From Paenibacillus xylanivorans (GTDB lineage: Bacteria > Bacillota > Bacilli > Paenibacillales > Paenibacillaceae): 56,453 nucleotides of DNA. The first letter of the stretch is position 1. Every line of letters starts with the position of its first letter. Where the stretch lies: NCBI RefSeq assembly GCF_001280595.1, contig NZ_LITU01000040.1, positions 1 through 56,453 of the forward strand. The letters are read 5' to 3'. The position numbers and the translations under genes are program-made. Below the pieces are notes generated by a model. The model was not told where the DNA came from and did no database searches. It saw nothing but the letters and a program-made list of their open reading frames with translations. Below, piece by piece: positions 35,865 to 44,433 of the stretch.

Positions 35865-35878
35865 TGTAAACGCTTACA
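35865..35878. promoter_or_regulatory. CcpA catabolite-responsive element (cre)
   Basis: TGTAAACGCTTACA fits the cre consensus TGWAANCGNTNWCA at every position. It lies between the GH12 start and its presumed promoter, consistent with glucose repression of the glucanase. Confidence 0.88.
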
Positions 35879-36028
35879 GTTGTAATAGTAAAACATTCCC
35901 ATGTGCAAACATACCACTTAAATCCGACATTATTTCATGTTATTTTTAGTTATTTTGGGATTATATGCAAATAAGCTCACCTCGCAATACTTTACGAAGT
36001 CAGCTTATCAGCTTGTCTATTCTTATTC

Positions 36029-36121
36029 CTAGTGTTGATCGTTGTCCATAATCTTATAGAACCAGCCCATTCCGACCATTCCCACAACCATAATAATGCC
36101 CATAATAATGATATACGTCAT
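36029..36121 (-). CDS. 30-residue single-span membrane peptide
   Basis: ATG 36121 follows a GGGGGG site eight bases upstream and encodes 30 residues. A hydrophobic helix (YIIIMGIIMVVGMVGMGWF) is followed by a short charged tail (KIMDNDQH) and TAG. No neighbour reads through it, and the hydrophobic pattern is too regular for chance. It is too short for usual gene callers. The product is not recognised; such peptides often modulate a membrane complex. Its position between the GH12 gene and a lipoprotein gene gives no hint of the partner. Confidence 0.6.
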   Translation of the reverse strand: MTYIIIMGIIMVVGMVGMGWFYKIMDNDQH

Positions 36122-36460
36122 GAATGTAACCCCCCTGCTCCGTATTTCTTCACACTACTACCAGTTTACACGGTGAAACCCCTTTTGAATTGACTCAACA
36201 TTGACAAAAATACGAAATCTTCATTTTCACTCAATATATTGTGTCCTTTTTCATTGTAATTCCAACCGGTATGACATTAATCCCTCTGATTTAAATAATA
36301 TTCGATTATTCAACATTCCTCTTTTTCTATAGATATATCATATCATAGCGTACGATTTACCTTGCTCTTGTAGTGAACAAAGTTTCATCCGCCATCCTTA
36401 CGGTGTATACTATACTTCTATGAAATGGAATTGGATTATACGCAGAAAGGTTTGAACTGA
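36122..36460 (+). promoter_or_regulatory. Intergenic region with the lipoprotein promoter
   Basis: Plus-strand TTTCAT (36383-36388), a 17-bp spacer and TATACT (36406-36411) form a fair sigma-A promoter for the gene at 36461. The rest of the region is AT-rich and holds nothing else recognised. Confidence 0.45.
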
Positions 36461-37201
36461 ATGTCGACTCGCATACCCTATTATCGTCAGCTATTACTCG
36501 CTTTTTTACTTACTCTTATGCTTTTTATATTATCCGCTTGCGCCGATGGTGAAGCTCATGTCACGGTGAATATGGACGGTTCATCAGATCTGGACCTAAA
36601 TCTCAGCGTAACCGACTCAGCCCTGGGAATGATGGGACAAGACAATCTCATGACACTGCTCGCAGATACGTTGAAACGGAATAATTTCCAGGCTGAAGTC
36701 TCGGACCAGGGAGATCGGACAGAACTCAAAGCGACGACCCATTATGAGAAAAGTAATACCGTCTCTACCTTCAGCACGTCGGATCTGCCTGATGGAATTC
36801 AGGTGGAGCAATCTACTACACCTGGCTTCTTCACTTCCAAATTGCATATTGCTGCGGAAGCAGACCTGTTGCAGACCATACCCGATGGAGAGGTCAAAGA
36901 CCAAATTAACAAGGTCCCGGGATTTCTCAAAAACTTGCTGCTAAAAGATGTCAACTTTGATTTCAAGCTGACGCTGCCGATCAAGGCACAGGATTCCAAT
37001 GCAGATCTGGTCGAAGATCATGGAAAAACCCTAATTTGGCACGTCTCCCCACTGAATACGAATAAGCTGGATATGACCGTACAGGTCCCGAATATTCGGA
37101 ATATCATTATTACGGGGGGCATTGCCTTGGTACTAATCATTGCATTACTTATCTGGTTTATGGTCCGTCACAGACGAACCAGACAGAGGCGGAATGTATA
37201 A
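36461..37201 (+). CDS. Membrane-anchored lipoprotein, DUF3153-like
   Basis: A 246-residue protein with a lipoprotein signal peptide (lipobox LSAC, Cys about residue 27). An extracytoplasmic beta-rich region begins with VTVNMDGSSDLDLNLSV. A C-terminal transmembrane helix (IIITGGIALVLIIALLIWFMV) ends in a basic tail (RHRRTRQRR). The layout and the start of the mature part resemble DUF3153/LppM-type proteins, whose function is unknown. ATG 36461 has AGAAAGG upstream. The anchoring is double: a lipid at one end and a helix at the other. No operon partner is evident; the short KhtT-like gene follows at 143 bp. Confidence 0.7.
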   Translation: MSTRIPYYRQLLLAFLLTLMLFILSACADGEAHVTVNMDGSSDLDLNLSVTDSALGMMGQDNLMTLLADTLKRNNFQAEVSDQGDRTELKATTHYEKSNTVSTFSTSDLPDGIQVEQSTTPGFFTSKLHIAAEADLLQTIPDGEVKDQINKVPGFLKNLLLKDVNFDFKLTLPIKAQDSNADLVEDHGKTLIWHVSPLNTNKLDMTVQVPNIRNIIITGGIALVLIIALLIWFMVRHRRTRQRRNV

Positions 37202-37343
37202 CGAAACACAGCTCAAGAAGCTTGGATGAGATAACTACTATTTCATTTCCGACTTGCCAAACGGTGTTATGGATAGTAGAATACATCCGTACTGTGTGAA
37301 CGGTTAAATTAACTATGGAAAAGCTAAAGAGGTGACAGGTTTC

Positions 37344-37556
37344 ATGAATATCCGGGAATGCCCATTGCCTGGTATCGGAGTAAAGTACCAGTTTGATACA
37401 AAAAGCGGTAATAAGTTGGTCATTATTGTCCACGAAGACGGACGCCGTGAATTATTCTCGGTGGACCCCAATGATAACGAAGAACTTACCCTAATTGCAG
37501 AATTGGAAGATGACGAGTGCGTAACCCTTTCGGGGTTAATTGGAGGATGGTCCTGA
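37344..37556 (+). CDS. N-terminal domain of a KhtT-like K+/H+ antiporter regulator, standing alone
   Basis: A 70-residue protein matching the N-terminal domain of KhtT/YhaT, the cytosolic subunit that gates the KhtU K+/H+ antiporter. It shows ECPLPGIGVKYQFDTKSG, HEDGRRELF, DPNDNEE and a final LSGLIGG, all in KhtT order. Full KhtT is about 165 residues and continues into a nucleotide-binding TrkA-C domain. Here the frame ends two codons after GLIGG, and no TrkA-C sequence appears downstream in any frame; a terminator follows. Either the gene is truncated or it is a free-standing sensor domain. No khtU gene is adjacent. ATG 37344 has AAGAGGTG upstream. Confidence 0.7.
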   Translation: MNIRECPLPGIGVKYQFDTKSGNKLVIIVHEDGRRELFSVDPNDNEELTLIAELEDDECVTLSGLIGGWS

Positions 37557-37585
37557 CATCTGTCAGGGTTATACCGACGGTATGC

Positions 37586-37624
37586 AAAATAACCTGCTCC
37601 CTCAATTAGGGGCAGGTTATTTTC
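37586..37624. terminator. Bidirectional terminator between convergent genes
   Basis: A 12-bp stem (ATAACCTGC-TCC with GGGGCAGGTTAT) has A-rich left and T-rich right flanks. It serves the KhtT-like gene and the histidine kinase gene. Confidence 0.85.
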
Positions 37625-37654
37625 TTATCCCACTATTCACCTTACAAACGCCCC

Positions 37655-40402
37655 TCAGCGCTCGTGCTGTGCTCGAATGAACGGAACCCATGTGTTTAAC
37701 ACACGACTAACTTCCGTAGAGCTGAACGGTTTACTGATAAAATCCTGCATGCCGCATCTCAGACAGGCTTCACGGTCTTTCGCCCCTGCAAATGCGGTGA
37801 TGGCAGCAATGACCGGAATTTCAGGGTGGGTTTGCCTAATTCTGCAGGTCGCTTCAATCCCGTCCATAACAGGCATTTGGATGTCCATAAAGAGAAGGTC
37901 GTATGTTTCCCTTTCCATTGCTTTCACCGCTTCTGCACCGTTCTCCACGATATCACATACACCGCCAAGCTTCCGAAGCATTTCTTCCAGCAAATGACTG
38001 TTCAATGACTGATCCTCAGCTATAAGTATTTTGATGCCCGTTGCCAGACTTGTTCGATCCATCTCCAGGTCATTATCAGACATCTTTTCAATCCGATCCG
38101 TGGACTCATCTTGCCATCGTTCAAGTAACAAAGTAAAGTGGAAATCCGCTCCCTCACCTGTCTCACTCTGTACACCAATGGCGCCGCCCATCAGTTCCAC
38201 CAGTTTCTTGCTGATGGCCAGCCCCAGACCTGTGCCTCCATATTTGCGATTGATAGCTGGATCGAGCTGTGAGAAGGACTGGAACAGTTGATGCTGCTTG
38301 TTGAACGGAATGCCAATCCCCGTATCTTTGACCGAAACTGACAAGATAAGGTGACTCTCATCGTAAAATTCCGCTGGCTTAACGTTCACGTGAACCTGAA
38401 TGCTTCCCGTCTCCGTGAATTTGACGGCATTGCCTACCAGATTAATCAGAATCTGACGAATCCGTGTTTCATCGCCTCTTACACGTTCAGGAATCTGCTC
38501 TGACATTTCGCAGTAGAGTTCAACATTTTTTTCGGAAGCTCTAAGCGCAAATAGTTCCATAACCCCGCCAAGAACGGCTTTGATATCAACTGGCTGGCGT
38601 TCGAGATCCATTTTGCCTGCTTCAATCTTGCTGAAATCCAAAATCTCATTCAGAATATGCAGCAGTGATTCACCACTATCGATGATGATATCGGCGAAGC
38701 CGTTCTGCTCCCCATCCAGCTCTGTTTCTTTTAACAGATGGGCCATGCCCATAATTCCATTCAGTGGTGTACGAAGCTCATGACTCATAATCGCCAGGAA
38801 CTCGGACTTGGCCCGGTCCGCATGCTCTGCCACTTCCTTGGCACGAATGATGTCCTTCACCGATGTCATATCGCGGAAAACCAGTACAGCCCCACGATTG
38901 TCTCCCTGATCCATAATCGGTTTCAGTTGGAACTCCGCCAGAAAGCTGGAGCCGTCCTGCTTCCAAAATACTGACTCTGATCGCGGCAGGCTTCGCCCTT
39001 CACGTACAGCCTTGAGAATCGGAGTGCCATTCGATGGATAAGGGATACCCTCACTTTGCATTTGTAACATAATCTCTTCAAGCGGTTTGCCATTCATTTC
39101 AGATGGACAGAAATCCATCATCTCTGTTGCAATCGGATTGGCAAATATCAGGTTCCCATTCGGATCCAGGCCAATGACTCCCTCAGACATGGCATTGAGA
39201 ATCAATGCCCTTTCGTAACTGAGATTTTCAATCTCCTCTACATACCTTTTGGACTCCGTAATATCACTGGTTATTCCATAGACGCCAACAACGCGATTCT
39301 CGAGCAAAATCGGAACATTAATCACACTCGTTTCAATACGCTGTCCGTCTTTGTGAATCAGCCCCACTTCATAGCTTTGTGCGGTTCCTTTCACAGTCTC
39401 TTCAAAGTGATACCTCGTCTTATCCAGGTCCACCGGGTCAATCAGATGATCAAAAGATGAGCTAAGCAGTTCCTCCTTAGTATGGCCTGTCAATTGCTCC
39501 TGACCTGCATTGGCCTTCAGCAAGTTTCCGTGCAAATCCAATGAAGCAACTCCGAGTGGGTTACTGTCGAACAATGATTGGTATTCCTGAAGACTTAATT
39601 GCTGCTGCTTGCTTGCTGTAATATCACGGGTCACCGCGATCATTTCCTGCAGATTTCCCTGTTTGTCATATAGATAATGAGTGATGGTATCTGCCCATAC
39701 AACAGAACCATCTTTATGCAGGAGCCGATAGCTCATTCGATCAGGAGCAAGGCCCTGAATTTGACCAGCCACGTAAGCTTCGACCAGAGGCACATCGTTG
39801 GGGTGAATGCAGAACAGGCCAGATTGACCAACGACTTCTTCTGGATCATATCCCAACATGCTTTGGCTGGCTGGAGATACGTACTTGAACGTCCGCTCCG
39901 GATCGGCATGGTGTATGGCAATCAGGTCAAGCGAGGATTCGGTCAACAATCTTGAGATTCGACTGCTCTCTTCCAACTGCTTGCGCTGTACAATCAGTCG
40001 ACTCTCCGCGTCCTTCTGCTTTGAAATATCCGCTGCCTGTACAAGCAAATAAAGCGGCTCGCCGCTCGCTTCATCCCTGACGATGCAGGCTCGTAATGTC
40101 GCCCACAGAAGAGAATCATCCTTACGCTTAAGCCGTAACTCGGTTTCATACATCAGGCTTAATCCATTAGTCATATCCCAGAACTTGGATCTAAACTCCT
40201 CCATTTCTAGGTCTTCCTCATAAATCATATGTACAATCGGGGAGTTAATCAATTCATCTTCACTGCATCCCAGCATCTCGCAAAATGCCGGATTAAGCTG
40301 TAGCCAACGTCCGTTCACATGCGAGGCAACAGCAATGCCGATCGGTGCATGTGTATATAACTGTTCGAACAGAGAGCGATTCTCTACAATTGGATTCGAC
40401 AC
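37655..40402 (-). CDS. Cytosolic multi-PAS hybrid sensor histidine kinase
   Basis: A 915-residue hybrid kinase with no transmembrane segment. About four PAS/PAC units occupy residues 1-520 (ends such as VQAADISKQKD, VTRDITASKQQ, ITSDITESKRY, VFRDMTSVKDI). The HisKA phospho-acceptor is in MSHELRTPLNG (His about 540). A HATPase domain with LINLVGNAVKFT and GTGLGLAISKKL follows. A C-terminal receiver has its Asp in FMDIQMPVMDG (about 840). PAS units suggest sensing of redox, light or small ligands. I start at GTG 40402 with AAAGGAGG upstream; the frame runs to 40471 with no site. No separate response regulator is adjacent, so the output partner is unknown. Confidence 0.88.
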   Translation of the reverse strand: MSNPIVENRSLFEQLYTHAPIGIAVASHVNGRWLQLNPAFCEMLGCSEDELINSPIVHMIYEEDLEMEEFRSKFWDMTNGLSLMYETELRLKRKDDSLLWATLRACIVRDEASGEPLYLLVQAADISKQKDAESRLIVQRKQLEESSRISRLLTESSLDLIAIHHADPERTFKYVSPASQSMLGYDPEEVVGQSGLFCIHPNDVPLVEAYVAGQIQGLAPDRMSYRLLHKDGSVVWADTITHYLYDKQGNLQEMIAVTRDITASKQQQLSLQEYQSLFDSNPLGVASLDLHGNLLKANAGQEQLTGHTKEELLSSSFDHLIDPVDLDKTRYHFEETVKGTAQSYEVGLIHKDGQRIETSVINVPILLENRVVGVYGITSDITESKRYVEEIENLSYERALILNAMSEGVIGLDPNGNLIFANPIATEMMDFCPSEMNGKPLEEIMLQMQSEGIPYPSNGTPILKAVREGRSLPRSESVFWKQDGSSFLAEFQLKPIMDQGDNRGAVLVFRDMTSVKDIIRAKEVAEHADRAKSEFLAIMSHELRTPLNGIMGMAHLLKETELDGEQNGFADIIIDSGESLLHILNEILDFSKIEAGKMDLERQPVDIKAVLGGVMELFALRASEKNVELYCEMSEQIPERVRGDETRIRQILINLVGNAVKFTETGSIQVHVNVKPAEFYDESHLILSVSVKDTGIGIPFNKQHQLFQSFSQLDPAINRKYGGTGLGLAISKKLVELMGGAIGVQSETGEGADFHFTLLLERWQDESTDRIEKMSDNDLEMDRTSLATGIKILIAEDQSLNSHLLEEMLRKLGGVCDIVENGAEAVKAMERETYDLLFMDIQMPVMDGIEATCRIRQTHPEIPVIAAITAFAGAKDREACLRCGMQDFISKPFSSTEVSRVLNTWVPFIRAQHER

Positions 40403-40675
40403 CACATATCCTCCTTTATTGGGAATCTGAATATATTCCGTATGAACAGATCGACCTGAACATAACTTCATCTATAAGAGTAGTACCCCAAAAGTAATGA
40501 ATTATAAACGAGATCAACAAAATTCCAGGCAATAATCGACATTCTTATCGTGTGTTCAGGCTGTCTGCACCTGTAGACATACAAAAACGCACAGCTGGTG
40601 TCATATACTACAGAATACGCGTGCATACCCGTTTGTACAAGGCTGAACATCCCAATGATACTGGAGGTTATGATT

Positions 40676-41503
40676 ATGATCATTGTTGCGAATCAACCGA
40701 TTGAGCTGGTACGTTCGGATTGGTCTGCTTTTGCATGGCACTGGTTACAGCAACTACAGAACAGTCCAACAGTATACACATATCAATCCATGCATCATCT
40801 TCACTTTGAATGGACGTTGCGCGAGTCTTTGGTTGATGCAGCGGAAGCGCTTGATCGAAGCGGGGTCAGCTTTGCATCATTCGAGAAATCCAGGTGCAAC
40901 CCGGCCTATTGGAATCGAAATGATCAAGGAGGCTTTGAACTGAGGGTTGAGGTGACGCCTGCGGAGGGAATCCGGGACATTTGGAAGAATGGTCATTTGT
41001 ATGCCTTTGAATGTGCAACAGCGACAGTGATCGTACTGTATGGCGGAGTATTGGGCAGCATTCGGGAAGATGATTTCAATTCACTGTTTCGCAACCTGCT
41101 GCTCTACGACTGGCACTATGACAGCGATCTACGATTAACGGAGAAGAACGGCAGCGACTCTGCGCTTCCTGGAGATGTATTGTACTTCAAAAATCCGGAC
41201 GTTTCCCCTGAAACACCAGAGTGGCAGGGAGAGAATACCATTATGCTGCGTGAAGACCTATATTATGGTCATGGAATCGGGATTGCAAGCGGGGAAGAAA
41301 TCATTCGTTCACTGAATCAAAACCGCATTCCCCGAAGTACAGTGTCAGCCTATTTAATGGATACGGTTATTTATCCGGACTTTCTATATCTATCCCGGTA
41401 TGCCAAGAACAGTAACGCGAATTCACAGACAGCCTCGTCTACCCCGGTCTTACCGGGACAGTTGTATGTACGCATTGGCGGCAGCCGTTACTTGCGAACC
41501 TAA
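40676..41503 (+). CDS. tgl: Protein-glutamine gamma-glutamyltransferase (spore transglutaminase)
   Basis: A 275-residue homologue of Bacillus Tgl, which cross-links spore coat proteins (for example GerQ) through Gln-Lys isopeptide bonds. The catalytic Cys is in YAFECATA (residue 114), Glu in QGENTI (residue 187) and His in YYGHGIG (residue 200), in the same order and nearly the same positions as the B. subtilis enzyme. The C-terminus is about 30 residues longer, with a Ser/Asn-rich tail. ATG 40676 has GGAGG eight bases upstream; the longer frame to 40598 has no site. It is a single gene with a strong terminator, and its presence marks a spore former. Confidence 0.92.
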   Translation: MIIVANQPIELVRSDWSAFAWHWLQQLQNSPTVYTYQSMHHLHFEWTLRESLVDAAEALDRSGVSFASFEKSRCNPAYWNRNDQGGFELRVEVTPAEGIRDIWKNGHLYAFECATATVIVLYGGVLGSIREDDFNSLFRNLLLYDWHYDSDLRLTEKNGSDSALPGDVLYFKNPDVSPETPEWQGENTIMLREDLYYGHGIGIASGEEIIRSLNQNRIPRSTVSAYLMDTVIYPDFLYLSRYAKNSNANSQTASSTPVLPGQLYVRIGGSRYLRT

Positions 41504-41563
41504 GTAGCTTGAAGCGTAATTGTCATTAGGGTTACAGAAGTGCTATAACGATATTTCATGCTG

Positions 41564-41610
41564 AAAACCCCGGAGAGCAGCAAGTCAACTGCTGCTCTCC
41601 GGGGTTTTTT
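41564..41610 (+). terminator. Terminator after tgl
   Basis: Perfect arms of at least 18 bp around a short loop end in six T. Textbook Rho-independent signal. Confidence 0.93.
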
Positions 41611-41691
41611 GGAGCACTTGGGACAACCAGTCCCAAACGACCGAATTGTCCCACAGTTCCATAGTTATTTAGCTGATTTCGTTCATCGTTA

Positions 41692-42183
41692 TTATCCAAT
41701 GGGGTCTAACTGTACAACGACCTGTTTGCCGCTCACTTGGATACCTGTCGTTTTACTACCATACTCAGCCAGAGATTTGCACAGCTGTTCTGCCCATTCC
41801 TTGCCTGCTGTTCCTTCCTTGGCTCCATGCACCTGGATGACGAGCTTCACCGAGTCACCTTTCGTCAGGATGCGCTCTGCCTGAGATTGCTTGGTCTCCC
41901 GGTCGTGGTCTTCCATCTGCAGGTTCAGTCGAATCTCTTTCACTTTGCGTTTATCCGGTGATTTTGCAGCTTTCTTCTTCTCTTGCTGCTTTTCTTGTCT
42001 CGCAGCTCCAGCGCCCATCAGTTTGCATGGCGGCGGGCTTGTCATTAGAGACGTACAGATCAGATCCACCTTGTGCTGCTTCGCAAGTGCAAGTGCGTCA
42101 CGAGTAGACATGATGCCGAGATCTTCACCGTTCAGGCCGGTCAGTTGCACTTCAGTCGCTTTAATCTTTTCATTTTTGATCAT
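41692..42183 (-). CDS. Divergent translation initiation factor IF-3 paralogue
   Basis: A 163-residue two-domain IF-3-like protein. The N-domain (about 1-75) contains KNEKIKATEVQLTGLNGEDLGIMS-type sequence (KNEKI, GEDLGIMSTRDALALA) and PPPCKLM. The linker is rich in Lys, Gln and Glu, and the C-domain (about 80-160) begins KVKEIRLNLQMEDHDRETK. True IF-3 genes lie in infC-rpmI-rplT with L35 and L20; neither is here. The usual GRE-type motif of the C-domain reads HGAKEG instead, so ribosome contacts have changed. It is probably a second copy with an altered or conditional role. ATG 42183 has AGGAGG upstream. Its own promoter and a terminator-like hairpin lie in the 5' leader. Confidence 0.82.
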   Translation of the reverse strand: MIKNEKIKATEVQLTGLNGEDLGIMSTRDALALAKQHKVDLICTSLMTSPPPCKLMGAGAARQEKQQEKKKAAKSPDKRKVKEIRLNLQMEDHDRETKQSQAERILTKGDSVKLVIQVHGAKEGTAGKEWAEQLCKSLAEYGSKTTGIQVSGKQVVVQLDPIG

Positions 42184-42201
42184 AGTACATCCTCCTCTAC
42201 A

Positions 42202-42243
42202 ACAAAAGCCTGTCCTGACCTATGACAGATCAAGAGCAGGCTT
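42202..42243 (-). terminator. Terminator-like hairpin in the leader of the IF-3 paralogue
   Basis: AAGCCTG and CAGGCTT (42206-42212, 42237-42243) form an outer stem. The inner part pairs TCTTGATC with GGTCAGGA around a 7-nt loop, and a T-rich tract follows. It ends about 18 nt before the IF-3-like ATG and lies downstream of a promoter. It can therefore act as an attenuator as well as the ppaC terminator. Confidence 0.75.
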
Positions 42244-42285
42244 GGATGTTGTAACTGAATATTCATCGTATATGTGGACGTAATG

Positions 42286-42314
42286 GTTATACGTCGGTTT
42301 TGTGCGTCTTACAA
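42286..42314 (-). promoter_or_regulatory. Promoter of the IF-3 paralogue
   Basis: Minus-strand TTGTAA (42309-42314, overlapping the ppaC stop), a 17-bp spacer and TATAAC (42286-42291). Transcripts would start near 42,278 and carry a leader of about 95 nt containing the hairpin. Confidence 0.6.
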
Positions 42315-43241
42315 CGAGTTGAAAGCTTCGGTCAGAACCGGTACAATTTGCGACTTGCGGGATACTACGCCTTTGAGCACCGCTCTGCTATCCGACAATG
42401 TCACATTGTATGCTTTCTCTACAGCTTTGGTGGAAGCACCATATGCCAATGCAACAGAATCGTTGTTCAGGATGTCTGTTACGACAAATACGAACAGGTC
42501 GAGACCTTTGCTGGAAATAATCGCTTCAATCGCTGCTTCAAGCTCAGGTTGTTTCACAAGCACATCATTCACGTCAACCGCGTTCACTTGTGCAATTTCC
42601 ACTTTTGCTTGACCCATTACGAATTCTTTGGCATCCAGGGAAATCAGTTCAGCAATCGTTTTCTGACTAAGATCTGCGCCCGCTTTCAGCATATCCAGAC
42701 CATAGCTGTCTGCATCCACACCAGCAATGGTAGCCAGTTCACGCGCTGCTGCTACATCCTGCTCTGTACATGTTGGGGATTTGAACAACAGGGAATCCGA
42801 AATAATCGCGGACAGCATCAGACCAGCAATCGGTGCACTGATTTCCACGCCGTTTTCTTTGTACAATTTATTCAAAATGGTTGCTGTACAACCTACAGGT
42901 TCTGCACGGAAATATAGAGGCTGGCTTGTCTCAAAGTTAGCGATCCGGTGGTGGTCGATAACTTCAACAACAGTCACTTCCTCAATATCGCTGACACTTT
43001 GTTGACGCTCATTGTGGTCAACCAGGATGACCTTGTTTACTTCATTGGCTGCTGTTTTGATCAGACGTGGCGCTGCCACTTTGAATTGGTCCAGTGCAAA
43101 TTGAGTTTCGCCGTTGACTTCGCCAAGACGAACTGCTTCAACTTCTTGACCCAATTTTGTTTTCAAGTCTGCATAGGCAATAGCCGAGCAGATCGTATCC
43201 GTATCGGGATTTTTGTGACCGAAGATTAATGCTTTTTCCAT
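42309..43241 (-). CDS. ppaC: Manganese-dependent inorganic pyrophosphatase
   Basis: A 310-residue family II (DHH/DHHA2) pyrophosphatase that hydrolyses pyrophosphate to pull biosynthesis forward. Metal motifs: [14 protein letters not shown] (His, Asp, Asp), [20 protein letters not shown] (the DHH motif). The C-terminal DHHA2 domain contains a final SRKSQIVP with the substrate-binding SRKKQ-like signature. ATG 43241 has GGAGGG upstream. It is an essential housekeeping gene in Firmicutes. Its stop overlaps the promoter of the IF-3 paralogue, so the two genes are adjacent but separately controllable. Confidence 0.95.
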   Translation of the reverse strand: MEKALIFGHKNPDTDTICSAIAYADLKTKLGQEVEAVRLGEVNGETQFALDQFKVAAPRLIKTAANEVNKVILVDHNERQQSVSDIEEVTVVEVIDHHRIANFETSQPLYFRAEPVGCTATILNKLYKENGVEISAPIAGLMLSAIISDSLLFKSPTCTEQDVAAARELATIAGVDADSYGLDMLKAGADLSQKTIAELISLDAKEFVMGQAKVEIAQVNAVDVNDVLVKQPELEAAIEAIISSKGLDLFVFVVTDILNNDSVALAYGASTKAVEKAYNVTLSDSRAVLKGVVSRKSQIVPVLTEAFNSL

Positions 43242-43388
43242 ATTAATAGCCCTCCGTCAATTCTGATTTAGATGAATAGAATGTAATATTTCAATCATAC
43301 CCTTACTGATTATAGCGTTAATAAGGCTTAATTCCAATCCCTTTACAGCGAATTAATTACAAAATCATGTCAGGGTCTTGTCTTTATG

Positions 43389-44033
43389 TCACAGTGAGCA
43401 CAAATTCTGTTCCGCCCTTTCGATAGCTTCAGTTAGGCTTATATATGGATTATCATTCCGTAAACGAATGCATAACTCTGCCGTCCCCCCAGCTTCGATC
43501 CATTGTCGGTATGTATACCAATCCACATTCTCAAGAAAGTAAAAGGTTAGAGCTTCAACGGGATTTAATTTATACTTTTGTTTAAAGGTAACTTCTGACA
43601 TCGAGTCTTGCACCAAATACTCTGCCTTTAACTCATACAACAGTTGAAATATGCTATGTGGATTTATATCCAGAATCCGCTGGACAAACTCATTGCGTCG
43701 ATCCAGAGTATTTAATATGATATGCATATCACAGATTAACTCTTCATCGTACATAGTGACATTCAATTTCCGTAGAAGTTCTTCTACGCTCAATTCGGAA
43801 TCATACGGAGCCTGCTCCAAAATGATTGTCCAAGGTTCGCGATATCCAAAACCAAAAACTTCAATAGCATCTGTGATATGCTGACCAATTGTTCTCCATT
43901 TTCTTCCCAATGAATCTGTAATATGATAGAAATGAATTCCATCAGGTATAGCTGCCAACTCAGTCCAAACGGGCTTCTTCCTAACAATATGTATTACAGC
44001 CTGTTGATTTATCATAGGTGTAACGTCTCTCAT
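43389..44033 (-). CDS. Unknown 214-residue protein paired with an XRE regulator
   Basis: I do not recognise this family. It is a soluble, acidic protein with no signal or transmembrane segment. The N-terminal half is predicted mixed alpha/beta (PVWTELAAIPDGIHFYHITD, WTIILEQAP). The C-terminal half is mostly helical (IFQLLYELKAEYLV, LTEAIERAEQNL). ATG 44033 has a strong GGAGGGG site. It is divergent from a 78-residue XRE gene, with two copies of a palindrome in the 163 bp between them. Its promoter (minus TTGCAC 44146-44151, 17 bp, TATATT 44123-44128) has one palindrome over its -35. The likely role is the regulated effector or partner of that repressor. Confidence 0.65.
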   Translation of the reverse strand: MRDVTPMINQQAVIHIVRKKPVWTELAAIPDGIHFYHITDSLGRKWRTIGQHITDAIEVFGFGYREPWTIILEQAPYDSELSVEELLRKLNVTMYDEELICDMHIILNTLDRRNEFVQRILDINPHSIFQLLYELKAEYLVQDSMSEVTFKQKYKLNPVEALTFYFLENVDWYTYRQWIEAGGTAELCIRLRNDNPYISLTEAIERAEQNLCSL

Positions 44034-44092
44034 CCATCAATCCCCTCCACTTTAGGAGTCTGAAATTGAATTTCTAGTTTCAAGAAGACAAC

Positions 44093-44151
44093 CTGCACTC
44101 TCATAGTGCAATTCATATTCCAAATATATCATTTGCACTTTGAAAGTGCAA
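44093..44151. promoter_or_regulatory. Twin palindromic operators and divergent promoters of the XRE module
   Basis: CTGCACTCTCATAGTGCAA (44093-44111) and TTGCACTTTGAAAGTGCAA (44133-44151) share TGCACT-5-AGTGCA, and their centres are 40 bp apart. The second is a perfect palindrome covering the -35 regions of both promoters: minus TTGCAC-17-TATATT, and plus TTGAAA (44140-44145)-17-TAAAAC (44163-44168). Such spacing suits cooperative binding by a small XRE dimer. Confidence 0.75.
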
Positions 44152-44196
44152 CCATATCCAACTAAAACTTTTAAATAATCTTGCTGGAGGATCACT

Positions 44197-44433
44197 ATGG
44201 ATTTCGATAAAGTCACATTACACTGCAAACTCGATGAGATCTTGAAAAAGCACAACAACATGTCTGTCCTCAAATTGTCAGAAGAAATTGGACATCGTAG
44301 AACAACCATTATGGAACTGTTGCACAACACCAATATGGATAAGAAAAAGATTTCTGCATCCCTCATTGTGAAACTCTGTGTATACTTCGATATCACACCT
44401 AATGATTTATTTGAAATTCGCCGCGTGGATTAA
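44197..44433 (+). CDS. Small XRE-family (Cro/CI-type) regulator
   Basis: A 78-residue single-domain helix-turn-helix protein. KLSEEIGHRRTTIMELLHN forms the HTH (about residues 27-45), and the C-terminal LCVYFDITPNDLFEI is typical of Cro/CI-type XRE proteins. No sensor domain is present. ATG 44197 has GGAGG upstream. It is divergent from the 214-residue unknown gene, with twin operators between. Its stop overlaps the stop of the convergent phosphatase gene by a few bases. It probably represses both itself and its divergent neighbour. Confidence 0.85.
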   Translation: MDFDKVTLHCKLDEILKKHNNMSVLKLSEEIGHRRTTIMELLHNTNMDKKKISASLIVKLCVYFDITPNDLFEIRRVD

